Below, in pieces: positions 25,600 to 34,773 of a DNA stretch of 64,000 nt. How positions within the stretch are numbered: position 1 is the first letter of the stretch; every line of letters begins with the position of its first letter. This stretch comes from Hydrogenophaga sp. RAC07 (GTDB lineage: Bacteria; Pseudomonadota; Gammaproteobacteria; Burkholderiales; Burkholderiaceae_C), in the NCBI RefSeq assembly GCF_001713375.1, contig NZ_CP016449.1, forward strand, positions 310,001 through 374,000, in the 5' to 3' direction. Both the position numbers and the translations under genes were made by a program. A model generated the notes under the pieces. The model was given only the letters and a program-made list of their open reading frames with translations, was not told the origin of the DNA and ran no database searches.

Positions 25600-26751
25600 A
25601 TGCAGCGTCGTGAAGCCTTGTCCCAAGTGTGCAAGTTGGTCGGCTCGGGCGCCCTGGCGTCGTGGGGGGCCCGGGTCGGCGCGCAGAGTGCCGCCCTGAG
25701 CGACACCCGCATCGTGCTGGGCCAGTCTGCCCCGTTCACCGGCGCGGCCGTGCAGCTGGGCTTGCAGTTCCACCTGGGCGCGCAGGCGTTCTTCGACACG
25801 GTCAACGCCAAGGGCGGGGTCAACGGCCGCACGATCGAGATCAAACGGCTGGACGACGGCTACGAGCCCGAGCGCTGCGCCGCCAACACGCGCCAGTTCA
25901 TTGCCGACGACGTGTTTGCGCTGTTCGGCTACATCGGCACGCCCACCAGTCTGGCCGCCTTGCCGCTGGCCTCCACGGCCAAGCTGCCGTTTTTTGCACC
26001 CTTCACCGGTGCGCAGGCGCTTCGCGAGCCGTTCAACCGCTACGCCATCCACGTGCGCGCTTCGTACTTCGACGAGACGGCCGCCATCGTGCGCCAGATC
26101 ACCTCCACCGGCATCAAGAAGATCGCGGTGTTCTACCAGGATGACGCCTACGGCAAGACAGGTCTGGAGGGTGTCACCCGGGCCATGACCGCCTTGAGCC
26201 TGGAGCCTGTGGCCCTGGGCACGGTGGAACGCAATACGATCGAGGTGGCGCAGGCGGTGAAAGACATCATGGCCCTGAAACCGGAGGCCATCGTGCAGAT
26301 CGGGGCTTACAAGGCGGTGGCCACGTTTGTGCGCCAGGCGCGCCGGGCTGGTTTCAACGGCAACTTTTACAACGTGTCGTTTGTGGGGACGCAGGCCCTC
26401 ATCGACGAACTCGGTGCCGAAGCGCGGGGCGTGTCCGTGAGCCAGGTGATGCCCTTTCCCTACACGCCGGCCACGCCGCTCTCGGGCGAGTACCTCGCGG
26501 CCATCAAGGACAAACGCGGCGTGGAGCCCAACTACTCGGGCATGGAAGGTTTTGTGGCGGCCAAGGTGTTCACCGAAGGCGTGCGCCGCGCAGGAAGGTC
26601 GCTCACGCGCGAGGGCTTCATCAACGCCGTGCAGGGCATGCAGAACGTCAATTTCGGCGGCTTCCCGGTGGACTTTGGGGCCAACAAACACACCGGCTCG
26701 AAGTTTGTGGAGCTCACGCTGCTCACCGAAGACGGGCGCATCCGCCGGTAA
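25600..26751 (+). CDS. ABC transporter substrate-binding protein (branched-chain amino acid/amide type)
   Basis: A 383-aa periplasmic binding protein of the Leu/Ile/Val-receptor family. It has a short Tat-like or Sec signal (MQRREALSQVCKLVGSGALA), then IVLGQSAPFTGAAVQLGLQF, FDTVNAKGGVNGRTIEIKRLDDGYEPERCAANTRQFI, LFGYIGTPTSLAALPL and KKIAVFYQDDAYGKTGLEGV. SD TCAGGAG sits in front of the ATG at 25600. No permease or ATPase genes are adjacent, so it is an orphan receptor. The ligand is unknown; many such proteins bind aromatic acids rather than amino acids. Divergent from the molybdopterin oxidoreductase. Confidence 0.85.
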   Translation: MQRREALSQVCKLVGSGALASWGARVGAQSAALSDTRIVLGQSAPFTGAAVQLGLQFHLGAQAFFDTVNAKGGVNGRTIEIKRLDDGYEPERCAANTRQFIADDVFALFGYIGTPTSLAALPLASTAKLPFFAPFTGAQALREPFNRYAIHVRASYFDETAAIVRQITSTGIKKIAVFYQDDAYGKTGLEGVTRAMTALSLEPVALGTVERNTIEVAQAVKDIMALKPEAIVQIGAYKAVATFVRQARRAGFNGNFYNVSFVGTQALIDELGAEARGVSVSQVMPFPYTPATPLSGEYLAAIKDKRGVEPNYSGMEGFVAAKVFTEGVRRAGRSLTREGFINAVQGMQNVNFGGFPVDFGANKHTGSKFVELTLLTEDGRIRR

Positions 26752-27072
26752 CCGATGGCTGGAATAACGCGTTGCTCGCTTGCGTCACTTGTGCGGCGTG
26801 GGGGCCAGCTGCGTGCACAGATGGCGCCACCGGGGCGTTGGCAAAACCGATGTTGGTGCCGATGTGAAAACAGATGCTTTGGTATCTGTTTGCTGGTGGT
26901 TTTCAAGATGAAGTTATTGGGTTTGAGGTAACTGCCCTCCGCGCAATCTTGCGCCGCGACGAGCGGTGTCGATTCCCCACAGCGCGTTTCGCCCGATTGC
27001 CTTCCCAAAGTGTTGCGCTGTAGCCTGTTCCGAGTTGGTTGATGAACATCTCATCCGCTCAGGAGGCTATTC
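26752..27072. other. Intergenic region with a 24-bp inverted repeat
   Basis: This stretch of 321 nt lies between two tandem binding-protein genes. I see no ORF with a plausible ribosome site. It holds an inverted repeat at 26868-26891 (AAACAGAT, 8-nt spacer, ATCTGTTT) in a locally A/T-richer patch. No T-run follows, so an operator is at least as likely as a terminator. The GGAGG at the right end belongs to the next gene. Confidence 0.5.
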
Positions 27073-28305
27073 ATGCAGTTGTCCGTTCGCCCTGTGGTGG
27101 CGCTTGTCCTGTCGCTTGTCCTGGCTCCCGCCTGGGCTCAGGCGCCCGCTCCCGCCAGCGCTGCGCCGGTCGCGCCAGACCCCAAACTCATCCGCCTCGG
27201 GCTGATCCTGCCGCTGACCGGCGGGTCGTCCGACATGGGCAACAGCGCGCGGGTGGGGGCGCAGGTGGCGGTGGACGAGATCAACGCCGTGGGGGGTTAC
27301 CTCGGGCGCAAGCTGGAGCTGGTGATCCGTGACGACCAGGCCAACCCCGACGCCGGTCTCAAACACGCGGAAGACCTGGTGCTCACCGAAAAGGTGGCGG
27401 CCACCGTGGGCTTCTGCAACACCGGCGTGGCCATGAAGGCCCTCGATGTGTTCCAGGCCAACCAGCACATCCTGATCGTGCCGTGTGCCACCGGCACCGC
27501 CATCACCGCCAAGTACCCGGCGGCCGAGAGCTACATCTTCCGCACCTCGGCGCGCGACCAGCTCCAGTCGCAGTTTCTGGTGGCCGACATCGTCAAACGC
27601 AACCTGAAGAAGGTGGCGCTGCTGGTGGACAGCACCGGCTACGGCGACGGCGGCCTCAAAGACCTGGAAGCGGCGCTGCAGGCCGTGGGCCTCAAGCCGC
27701 AGATCGTCGTGCGCTTCAAGGTGGGTGTGAAAACCCTGACTGATGAGATGAAGCAGCTCAAGGACTCCGGTGCTGACGCACTGATCGGCTGGACCGTGGG
27801 CCCCGAGCAGGGCGTGATCTCCGCCAGCCGCGCCGCGGCGGGCTGGAACGTGCCGCAGTACGGCCCCTGGGGCTTGTCGCACGCGTCGGCCTTTGAAGCG
27901 TCCAAGGGCGCGGTCGAGGGGACGTTCGTGGTGCAGACCGTGTTGCCCAACACCTTCATGGAACGCAACAGCACCTTCCTGCGCGGCTACGCCAAGATTT
28001 CCAAGGAACGCCCCATCGGCTCCATGATGTCGGCCGCACAGACCTACGACTCGGTGCACCTGCTGCTGCGTGCCATGTTCCTCACCAAGGGGAACATCAC
28101 CGGCAAGGGCCTGAAGCAGTCGCTGGAGAACCTGCAGCAGCCTTACCGCGGCGTGGTCACGACCTACGACCGCCCGTTCAGCAACACCGATCACGACGCC
28201 ATCTCGGCCAACATGCTGTGGCTGGGCACCTGGCAGGGCGGCGAGCGCGCCTATGTCTACAAGGACGATGCGGCCCGCGCGAGCGTGATTCGACGCAAGG
28301 AGTGA
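27073..28305 (+). CDS. ABC transporter substrate-binding protein (branched-chain amino acid type)
   Basis: A 410-aa Sec-exported receptor (MQLSVRPVVALVLSLVLAPAWA signal) of the type I periplasmic-binding family: IRLGLILPLTGGSSDMGNSARVGAQVAVDEINAVGGYLGRKLELVIRDDQANPD, KVAATVGFCNTGVAMKALDVF, KKVALLVDSTGYGDGGLKDLEAAL. It has a strong ribosome site (CAGGAGG). Like the preceding binding protein it lacks adjacent permease genes. It is followed by an M20 amidohydrolase, so a link to uptake of an acyl amino acid or amide is possible but unproven. Confidence 0.87.
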   Translation: MQLSVRPVVALVLSLVLAPAWAQAPAPASAAPVAPDPKLIRLGLILPLTGGSSDMGNSARVGAQVAVDEINAVGGYLGRKLELVIRDDQANPDAGLKHAEDLVLTEKVAATVGFCNTGVAMKALDVFQANQHILIVPCATGTAITAKYPAAESYIFRTSARDQLQSQFLVADIVKRNLKKVALLVDSTGYGDGGLKDLEAALQAVGLKPQIVVRFKVGVKTLTDEMKQLKDSGADALIGWTVGPEQGVISASRAAAGWNVPQYGPWGLSHASAFEASKGAVEGTFVVQTVLPNTFMERNSTFLRGYAKISKERPIGSMMSAAQTYDSVHLLLRAMFLTKGNITGKGLKQSLENLQQPYRGVVTTYDRPFSNTDHDAISANMLWLGTWQGGERAYVYKDDAARASVIRRKE

Positions 28306-28433
28306 GCGGCCCAGGGCTCCGATCGACCCATTGGACCCTGGGGCTGTCGCGCGCGTGGCCCCGCCGCCGAGCGGATCGTGGCTACCATGGACCTTTGTCG
28401 TTTTCGCCGTTGCCACGGCACACAAAGACCGCC

Positions 28434-29651
28434 ATGAAACTCATCGACTCGATCCTCACGCAGGCTGCGGGCATCGCCGCCGTGCGACGCGACATCCACG
28501 CCCACCCGGAACTCTGTTTCAAGGAGGTGCGCACCGCCGACGTGGTGGCGGCCAAACTCGCTGAGTGGGGCATTCCGGTGCACCGCGGCATGGGCACCAC
28601 CGGTGTGGTGGGCATCGTGCACGGCCGTGATGGCGGTGCCTGCGGTCGCGCCATCGGCCTGCGCGCCGACATCGACGCCCTGCCCATGCAGGAGCACAAC
28701 ACCTTTGCCCACGCCAGCCAGCACGCCGGCAAGATGCACGCCTGCGGCCACGACGGCCACACCGCCATGCTGCTCGGCGCGGCCCAACATTTCGCCAAGC
28801 ACCGCAACTTCGACGGCACGGTCTACCTGATCTTCCAGCCGGCCGAAGAGGGCGGCGGCGGCGCGCGCGAAATGATCAAGGACGGCCTGTTCGAGCAGTT
28901 CCCGGTGGAGTCGGTGTTCGGCATGCACAACTGGCCCGGCATGGCGGTGGGCACGTTCGCTGCCAGCGCCGGCCCGGTCATGGCGTCGAGCAACGAGTTC
29001 CACATCGTCATCCGCGGCAAGGGTTCACACGCCGCACTGCCCCACAACGGCATCGACCCGGTGCCGGTGGCCTGCCAGATGGTCATGGCCTTCCAGACCA
29101 TCATCTCGCGCAACAAGAAGCCGGTGGACGCCGGCGTGATCTCGGTCACCATGATCCACACCGGCGAGGCCACCAACGTGGTGCCCGACAGCTGCGAGAT
29201 CCAGGGCACGGTGCGCACCTTCACGTATGAGGTGCTCGACATGATCGAACGTCGCATGCAGGAAGTGGCAGAGCACACCAGCGCGGCCTTTGGTGCCACG
29301 GTGGAGTTCAAGTTCAAGCGCAACTACCCGCCCACCATCAACCACGCCGCCGAGACCGCGTTTGCGCGCGAGGTCATGGCCGACATCGTGGGTGCCGACC
29401 GGGTGGTGGAGCAGGAGCCCACCATGGGCGCGGAAGATTTCGCCTACATGCTGCAGGCGCGCCCGGGCTGCTACGCCTTCATCGCCAACGGCGACGGCGC
29501 GCACCGCGAAATGGGCCATGGTGGCGGCCCCTGCATGCTGCACAACCCCAGCTACGACTTCAACGACGACCTGATCCCGCTGGGCGCCACCTACTGGGTG
29601 CAACTGGCCGAAAAGTGGCTGAGCCGCCCACGCCCCGGGGTGGCGGCTTGA
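28434..29651 (+). CDS. M20-family amidohydrolase (hippurate hydrolase-like)
   Basis: A 405-aa cytosolic metallo-amidohydrolase. Metal-binding residues occur in MHACGHDGHTAMLLGAA, FQPAEEGGGGAREMIKDGLF and the C-terminal MGHGGGPCMLHNPSYDFND. The dimerisation/lid domain has RGKGSHAALPHNGIDPV. The layout is that of hippurate hydrolase/N-acyl-amino-acid amidohydrolases, which release an acid and an amino acid. I chose the ATG at 28434 (MKLIDSILTQAAGIAAVRRDIHAHPEL), the standard N-terminus of the family. The DUF2817 gene follows with overlapping stop/start. Confidence 0.9.
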   Translation: MKLIDSILTQAAGIAAVRRDIHAHPELCFKEVRTADVVAAKLAEWGIPVHRGMGTTGVVGIVHGRDGGACGRAIGLRADIDALPMQEHNTFAHASQHAGKMHACGHDGHTAMLLGAAQHFAKHRNFDGTVYLIFQPAEEGGGGAREMIKDGLFEQFPVESVFGMHNWPGMAVGTFAASAGPVMASSNEFHIVIRGKGSHAALPHNGIDPVPVACQMVMAFQTIISRNKKPVDAGVISVTMIHTGEATNVVPDSCEIQGTVRTFTYEVLDMIERRMQEVAEHTSAAFGATVEFKFKRNYPPTINHAAETAFAREVMADIVGADRVVEQEPTMGAEDFAYMLQARPGCYAFIANGDGAHREMGHGGGPCMLHNPSYDFNDDLIPLGATYWVQLAEKWLSRPRPGVAA

Positions 29652-30751
29652 TCGCACCCAGCGACGCTTTCTCCCCGTCGTACGCCCGGGCCCGGGTGCA
29701 GTTCCTGGAAGCGGCCGCCACCGCCGGCATGGCCATCAGCAGCCACCAGCACCCGCTGCCCGGTCGCGATGGTGAGGTGCTCGCGATGGACGTGGCGCTC
29801 GACGGCGACCCCGCCGCCGAACGCCTGCTCATCGTCAGCAGCGCCTGCCATGGCGTGGAGGGCTACTGCGGTTCGGGCGTGCAGGTGTTCGCCGCGCAAG
29901 ACGCCGAATGGCGCGAACACGCGCGCACGGCCGGGGTGGCCGTGCTCTATATCCATGCGCTCAACCCCCACGGTTTCTCGTGGGTGCGGCGCGTGACGCA
30001 CGAGAACGTCGACCTCAACCGCAACTTCCAGGATTTCAGCCAGCCGTTGCCCGTCAACGAAGCCTATGCCGAGCTGCACGAACTGCTCTTGCCCGCGCAA
30101 TGGCCCCCTGGTGCGGAGAACGCCGCAGCCATCGGCGCCTACATCCAGTCTCATGGTCTCACCCGCTTTCAGGCCGCGGTGTCGCAAGGTCAGCACGCGT
30201 TTGCAGACGGTTTGTTTTTCGGCGGTGTTGAAGCCACCTGGAGCAACCAGACGCTGCGCCAGGTGCTGCGCCATCACGGCCAGCAAGCCCGCCACCTGGC
30301 GTGGATCGACCTGCACACCGGCCTGGGCGAAAGTGGTCTGGGCGAACGCATCTGTGCCTGCCGCGACGACGTGGTCGCGCTCAAGCGCGCGCGCAGCTGG
30401 TGGGGTGGCGGTGGCCAGACCCCGGTCACGTCGATCTACGACGGCTCCTCCACCTCGGCCCTGTTGACCGGTCTGATGTGGAACGTGGCCTACGAGGAAT
30501 GTCCGCGGGCGCAGTACACGGGCATCGCCATGGAGTACGGCACGGTGCCGATCGAAGAGGTCATCGACGCCCTGCGGGGAGACCATTGGCTGCTCCTGCA
30601 TCCGGATGCGCCCGAGGCATTGCGTGCCGCGATCAAGGCGCGGTTGCTGGCGGCGTTCCATGTGGACACGGATGAGTGGAAGGCGCGCATCGTTGTGCAG
30701 GCGCGGCAGGCTTTGTTTCAGGCTGTGGACGGACTTTCTTCTTCTGCGTGA
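29648..30751 (+). CDS. DUF2817 family protein (M14-like carboxypeptidase fold)
   Basis: A protein of about 367 aa. It matches the DUF2817 pattern: FSPSYARARVQFLEAA at the N-terminus, SSACHGVEGYCGSGVQ, LYIHALNPHGFSWVRRVTHENVDLNRNF (the NVDLNRNF of M14 zinc peptidases), WIDLHTGLG and AMEYGTVP with a possible catalytic Glu. His, Glu and His zinc ligands are thus visible, which suggests a peptidase or amidase acting on small molecules. The likely start is TTG at 29648, overlapping the amidohydrolase stop and giving the usual family N-terminus. An ATG at 29615 would add 11 residues. Cotranscribed with the M20 gene. Confidence 0.72.
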   Translation: MIAPSDAFSPSYARARVQFLEAAATAGMAISSHQHPLPGRDGEVLAMDVALDGDPAAERLLIVSSACHGVEGYCGSGVQVFAAQDAEWREHARTAGVAVLYIHALNPHGFSWVRRVTHENVDLNRNFQDFSQPLPVNEAYAELHELLLPAQWPPGAENAAAIGAYIQSHGLTRFQAAVSQGQHAFADGLFFGGVEATWSNQTLRQVLRHHGQQARHLAWIDLHTGLGESGLGERICACRDDVVALKRARSWWGGGGQTPVTSIYDGSSTSALLTGLMWNVAYEECPRAQYTGIAMEYGTVPIEEVIDALRGDHWLLLHPDAPEALRAAIKARLLAAFHVDTDEWKARIVVQARQALFQAVDGLSSSA

Positions 30752-30822
30752 TGTGTTCGCTGACGTGGTGAGCCGGGCCGAAACCCGGCCAGCCTCGGGG
30801 ACAAGACACATCGTGTGAAGCC

Positions 30823-30828
30823 TACAAT
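30823..30828 (+). promoter_or_regulatory. Possible -10 element for argB
   Basis: TACAAT lies 26 nt upstream of the argB start, in the 102-nt gap after the DUF2817 gene. The -35 is weak (GGGACA-like, with long spacing). A GCCGGG/CCCGGC stem just upstream may end the preceding transcript. Confidence 0.3.
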
Positions 30829-30853
30829 TTCGGAACAACGAAAGCCCAAGCCC

Positions 30854-31753
30854 ATGACCACCCCCCCCGACGTCACCACCATCCCCCCCCGCGACAAGGC
30901 CGAAATCCTGGCCCAGGCATTGCCCTACATCCGCAAGTACCACGGCAAGACCATGGTCATCAAATACGGCGGCAATGCCATGACCGACCCGGCCCTGCAG
31001 CAGGACTTTGCGGAAGACGTGGTGCTGCTCAAGCTGGTCGGCATCAACCCGGTGGTGGTGCACGGGGGTGGACCGCAGATCGAGACGCTGCTCAAGCGCC
31101 TGGGCAAACAAGGGCAGTTCATCCAGGGCATGCGCGTGACCGACGCCGAGACCATGGAGGTGGTGGAGTGGGTGCTGGCCGGGGAGGTGCAGCAGGACAT
31201 CGTGGGCCTCATCAACCAGGCTGGCGGCAAAGCGGTTGGTTTGACCGGGCGTGATGGCGCCATGATCCGCGCGCAGAAGCTGCGCATGACCGACCAGAAG
31301 GACCCCAGCCTCGAACACGACGTGGGCCAGGTGGGCAACATCGTGAGCATCGACCCCAGCGTCGTGAAGGCCTTGCAGGACGACCAATTCATCCCCGTGG
31401 TCAGCCCGATCGGCTTTGGTGAACAGAACGAGAGCTACAACATCAATGCCGACGTGGTGGCCGCCAAGCTCGCCACCGTGCTGCAGGCCGAGAAGCTGCT
31501 CATGCTCACCAACATCCGTGGCGTGCTCGACAAGGATGGCCAGCTGCTCACCGAACTCACGCCCCGGCAGATCGACGAGCTGGTGGAAGACGGCACCATC
31601 TCCGGCGGCATGATCCCCAAGATCGCCGGCGCGCTGGACGCGGCCAAGAGTGGCGTGAACGCGGTGCACATCATCGATGGCCGCGTGCCGCATGCGCTGC
31701 TGCTGGAGGTTTTGGGCAACGAGCCCTTCGGCACCATGATCAAAAGCCACTGA
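30854..31753 (+). CDS. argB: Acetylglutamate kinase
   Basis: A 299-aa amino-acid kinase that phosphorylates N-acetyl-L-glutamate in arginine biosynthesis. Diagnostic segments are [94 protein letters not shown] and [35 protein letters not shown]. The last block, with the arginine-inhibitable-type architecture, is typical of betaproteobacteria. The ATG at 30854 gives the usual N-terminus. An in-frame ATG at 30815 lies upstream. It is followed by a response regulator gene 2 nt downstream. Confidence 0.95.
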   Translation: MTTPPDVTTIPPRDKAEILAQALPYIRKYHGKTMVIKYGGNAMTDPALQQDFAEDVVLLKLVGINPVVVHGGGPQIETLLKRLGKQGQFIQGMRVTDAETMEVVEWVLAGEVQQDIVGLINQAGGKAVGLTGRDGAMIRAQKLRMTDQKDPSLEHDVGQVGNIVSIDPSVVKALQDDQFIPVVSPIGFGEQNESYNINADVVAAKLATVLQAEKLLMLTNIRGVLDKDGQLLTELTPRQIDELVEDGTISGGMIPKIAGALDAAKSGVNAVHIIDGRVPHALLLEVLGNEPFGTMIKSH

Positions 31754-31755
31754 CC

Positions 31756-32448
31756 GTGCGTTTGCTTTTGGTCGAAGACGACGTGATGGTGGCCAGCGGT
31801 GTCAAGCTGGGCTTGTGCAACGCCGGCTACACCGTGGACTGGGTTCCCAGCGCCGAGCGCGCCGAGCGTGCGCTGGAGAGCGACAGCTTCGACCTTGCCA
31901 TCGTCGACATCGGCCTGCCCGGCATCGACGGCCTGGAGCTCACGCGGCGTCTGCGCACCTCGGGCTTGCAGATGCCGGTGCTCATCCTCACTGCGCGCGA
32001 CGCGCTGCACGACCGTGTGCAGGGTCTGGACCTCGGGGCCGACGACTACATGGTCAAACCCTTCGAGCTGCCCGAGTTGCTGGCGAGGCTGCGCGCCTTG
32101 CTGCGCCGATCGCAGGCCGCGACCTCAGCCGTGCTGGGCTTTGGTCCGCTGGAGATGGACACGGCGTTGCGCCGCATCACGCTCGCGGGCGAGCCGCTGG
32201 AGCTGGGCCCGCGCGAGTGGACCGTGCTCGAGTACCTGCTGCTGCTGGCACCCAAGCCCGCCGCCAAGGACAAGCTGCTGCAGGCGCTCACCGGGTGGGA
32301 CAAGGAGATCACGCCCAACACCATCGAGGTCTACATCTCGCGCCTGCGCGCCCGGCTGGAGCCGGCCGGCGTGTGCCTTCGCTCCATCCGGGGGTTCGGG
32401 TACCGGCTGGAGATGACCGTGGCCACCGGCGATGTGGCCCCGACCTGA
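31756..32448 (+). CDS. OmpR-family response regulator
   Basis: A 230-aa regulator. The receiver domain has acidic residues E7-D8-D9, phospho-acceptor Asp51 (AIVDIGLPGIDG), the Thr of LILTARD and Lys in DYMVKPFELPELLARLRALLRR. The C-terminal winged helix shows LEMDTALRRITLAGEPLELGPREWTVLEYLLL and NTIEVYISRLRARLEPAGVCLRSIRGFGYRLE. It starts with GTG 2 nt after argB. The partner kinase gene overlaps its end. The QseB/TctD-like sequence suggests a role in membrane or carboxylate sensing, but the stimulus is unknown. Confidence 0.92.
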   Translation: MRLLLVEDDVMVASGVKLGLCNAGYTVDWVPSAERAERALESDSFDLAIVDIGLPGIDGLELTRRLRTSGLQMPVLILTARDALHDRVQGLDLGADDYMVKPFELPELLARLRALLRRSQAATSAVLGFGPLEMDTALRRITLAGEPLELGPREWTVLEYLLLLAPKPAAKDKLLQALTGWDKEITPNTIEVYISRLRARLEPAGVCLRSIRGFGYRLEMTVATGDVAPT

Positions 32449-33919
32449 GGGCGCACCCGCCCCCGGCATGATCTGGGGGCTGCAGCGGCGCCTGCTGGTG
32501 CTGCTGCTCATCACCATTGCGCTCATCGGCGCGGTCAGTGTGGTGTTCCATTTCCAGAGCGCCGGCACCGCCGCCCTGCAGCAGGACCAGCGCCTGCTGC
32601 GGCTGGTGCCGCTGCTGGCCGATTCGGTGGTGGTGATGGACATCGCCGCGCGTGGACCGGCCTCGCTCGATGAACCGCTGCTCAGCGCCAGCGATGTGCT
32701 GGACGCCCCCGCGCTGGCCCTGCTGCTGGCGCCTCCGGTGGATGAGTTCTTGCGTGAGCGTCAGGGCTTCGCGGCCTTTGGGGTGTTCGACGCGCAAGGC
32801 ATCCTGCTGTTGGGTGAGCGCTGGCTGCCCACCGTGCTGCCCGCCACCGACGGCGCCGAATTCCTGAGCGTGGTGGAAGGTGGCGTGACCTACCGGGTGG
32901 TGGCGCAGCGCACGCGATCGTCCGCGGGTGACCTCATCGTGCTGCTGGCGGACGGGTCCGACGCGCAGCAGCACTGGGCCAGTTCGGTGCTCATGCGGGT
33001 CATGCTGCCCAACCTGGTGCTCTTTCTGGTGGCGGCGGGTGTCGTCACCTGGGGCGTGGCGCGCGCGCTGCGTCCCCTGATCGATCTGAAGCAGGCGGTG
33101 GAGCGCCGATCACCGCGCGACCTCAGCCCGATCAGTGCCGAGACGGCGCCGGTGGAGGTGCAGCCTTTGGTGGACTCGCTCAACCGCTTGTTCGCTCTGG
33201 TCAATGCGCAGACCGAAGCGCAGCGGCGTTTTGTGGCCGACGCTGCGCACCAGCTGCGCACGCCGCTGGCGGGCCTGCAATCGCAGGTGGAGGCCTGGGC
33301 GCAGGCCGCGCGCAGCCTGGGCGGGGGCGACATGCTCAGCCTGCGTGCCGACCAGGTGCTGCGCTTGCGCGATGCCACGCGCCGCACCTCGCAGCTGGCC
33401 AACCAGCTGCTGGCGCTCTCAAGGGTCGATGCCATGGGCGGTGATGCCCAAGCCTTGCAACAGGTGGACCTGGCCGAGCTGTGCGAGAACATCCTCGGCC
33501 TTTACCTGGACGCCGCCAGCAGCAAGCAGATGGACCTGGGCCTGGAGATCGAACCCGCCCAGACGCTCGGCCACGCCTGGCTGCTGCGCGAATTGCTGAT
33601 CAACCTGGTGGACAACGCGGTGAAGTACACCCCGCCGGGCGGACGCATCACGTTGCGCTGCGGCACCGGTCCCACGCTTCAGGGCAAGCGGGTGTGGATC
33701 GAGGTCGAAGACGACGGACCCGGCATTCCGGCTGGCGAGCGCCTGCGCGTGTTGCAGCGCTTTTACCGCGTGCCCGGCACCGCAGGCGAGGGCAACGGGC
33801 TGGGCCTGGCCATCGCCGACGAGATCGCGCGCGTGCACGCCACCCACCTGCAGCTGGACAACGGCGCCGAGGGCCGCGGACTGCGCGTTCGCGTGACGCT
33901 GGATGCGATCACCCACTGA
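32432..33919 (+). CDS. Two-component sensor histidine kinase (QseC/TctE-like)
   Basis: A 495-aa membrane kinase. There is an N-terminal transmembrane helix (LLVLLLITIALIGAVSVVF), a periplasmic sensor of about 140 aa, a second helix (LPNLVLFLVAAGVVTWGVA), a HAMP-like linker, then an H-box DAAHQLRTPLAGL with His273, an N-box ELLINLVDNAVKYTPPGG, G1 EDDGPGIPAGER and G2 GNGLGLAIADEIA. The start at 32432 overlaps the regulator gene by 17 nt. An ATG 36 nt later (MIWGLQRR) is also plausible. It forms a standard pair with the preceding regulator. Confidence 0.9.
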   Translation: MWPRPEGAPAPGMIWGLQRRLLVLLLITIALIGAVSVVFHFQSAGTAALQQDQRLLRLVPLLADSVVVMDIAARGPASLDEPLLSASDVLDAPALALLLAPPVDEFLRERQGFAAFGVFDAQGILLLGERWLPTVLPATDGAEFLSVVEGGVTYRVVAQRTRSSAGDLIVLLADGSDAQQHWASSVLMRVMLPNLVLFLVAAGVVTWGVARALRPLIDLKQAVERRSPRDLSPISAETAPVEVQPLVDSLNRLFALVNAQTEAQRRFVADAAHQLRTPLAGLQSQVEAWAQAARSLGGGDMLSLRADQVLRLRDATRRTSQLANQLLALSRVDAMGGDAQALQQVDLAELCENILGLYLDAASSKQMDLGLEIEPAQTLGHAWLLRELLINLVDNAVKYTPPGGRITLRCGTGPTLQGKRVWIEVEDDGPGIPAGERLRVLQRFYRVPGTAGEGNGLGLAIADEIARVHATHLQLDNGAEGRGLRVRVTLDAITH

Positions 33920-34051
33920 CATCGGGTACCCCGCCCCCGTTGGGTGTGTGCCACAGCGTCGGTGTGCGAAAATTCGTAACAGAACATGCAACTCGGGCCG
34001 GCACTGCGGCCACCAGCACCCATCAGCTCACACCGATCGGACCGCCTGCCC

Positions 34052-34744
34052 ATGACCACCAACGCTCCCGAGTCTCCTTCGCCGGAAGACGCCGCCGCCC
34101 TTGAAGCCGCCAGCGTGATCGAAGCTGCGGCCCAGGCCGACCACGGCGCGCGCAAACGGCCCAAGCCGGGCGAGCGCCGCGTGCAGATCCTGGAAGCGCT
34201 GGCCACCATGCTGGAGCAGCCCGGTGCCGAGCGCATCACCACCGCCGGTCTCGCGGCGCGGCTTGATGTGAGCGAGGCCGCGCTGTACCGCCACTTCGCC
34301 AGCAAGGCCCAGATGTTCGAAGGCCTGATCGAGTTCATCGAACAATCGGTCTTCGGTCTCGTCAACCAGCTCGGTGAACGTGAACCCGATGCCAATGCGC
34401 GCAGCCGCAAGCTCGTCACGCTGCTGCTGCAGTTCGGCGAAAAAAACCCGGGCATGACGCGCGTGATGGTGGGCGATGCGCTGGTGTTCGAGAACGAGCG
34501 CCTGCAACAACGCATGAATTTGTTTTTCGACAAGATCGAATCGGTGCTGAAGCAGAACCTGCGCGAAGCGGCCGTGGTGGCCGGCGTGGCCACCCCCACG
34601 GTGGATGCGCAGGCCGACGCTTCGGTGATCACAGCTTTCTGTGTCGGCCGATTGCAGCGGTTCGCGCGCAGCGGCTTCAAACGCCCGCCCAGCGAAAACC
34701 TCGAACACAGCCTGGCGCTGCTGCTGCCGGTGACGCGGCTCTGA
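34052..34744 (+). CDS. slmA: Nucleoid occlusion factor SlmA (TetR fold)
   Basis: A 230-aa TetR-family protein. SlmA binds specific chromosomal sites and blocks FtsZ ring assembly over the nucleoid. The DNA-binding N-terminal domain reads KPGERRVQILEALATMLEQPGAERITTAGLAARLDVSEAALYRHFASKAQMFEGLIEFIEQ, and the C-terminal half has LLLQFGEKNPGMTRVMVGDALVFENERLQQRMNLFFDKIE, both strongly conserved in SlmA. The first 45 residues are an Ala/Glu-rich extension. Its position two genes after argB is common in Burkholderiales. The pdeM-like gene starts about 30 nt downstream. Confidence 0.92.
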   Translation: MTTNAPESPSPEDAAALEAASVIEAAAQADHGARKRPKPGERRVQILEALATMLEQPGAERITTAGLAARLDVSEAALYRHFASKAQMFEGLIEFIEQSVFGLVNQLGEREPDANARSRKLVTLLLQFGEKNPGMTRVMVGDALVFENERLQQRMNLFFDKIESVLKQNLREAAVVAGVATPTVDAQADASVITAFCVGRLQRFARSGFKRPPSENLEHSLALLLPVTRL

Positions 34745-34773
34745 CCGAACGCAAGCCACTCCCTGCGCCCTGG

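Noticed and set aside
28306..28433. CCAGGG/CCCTGG inverted repeat after the second binding-protein gene as a terminator
   Set aside because: The loop is long and no T-run follows, so it is too weak to annotate.
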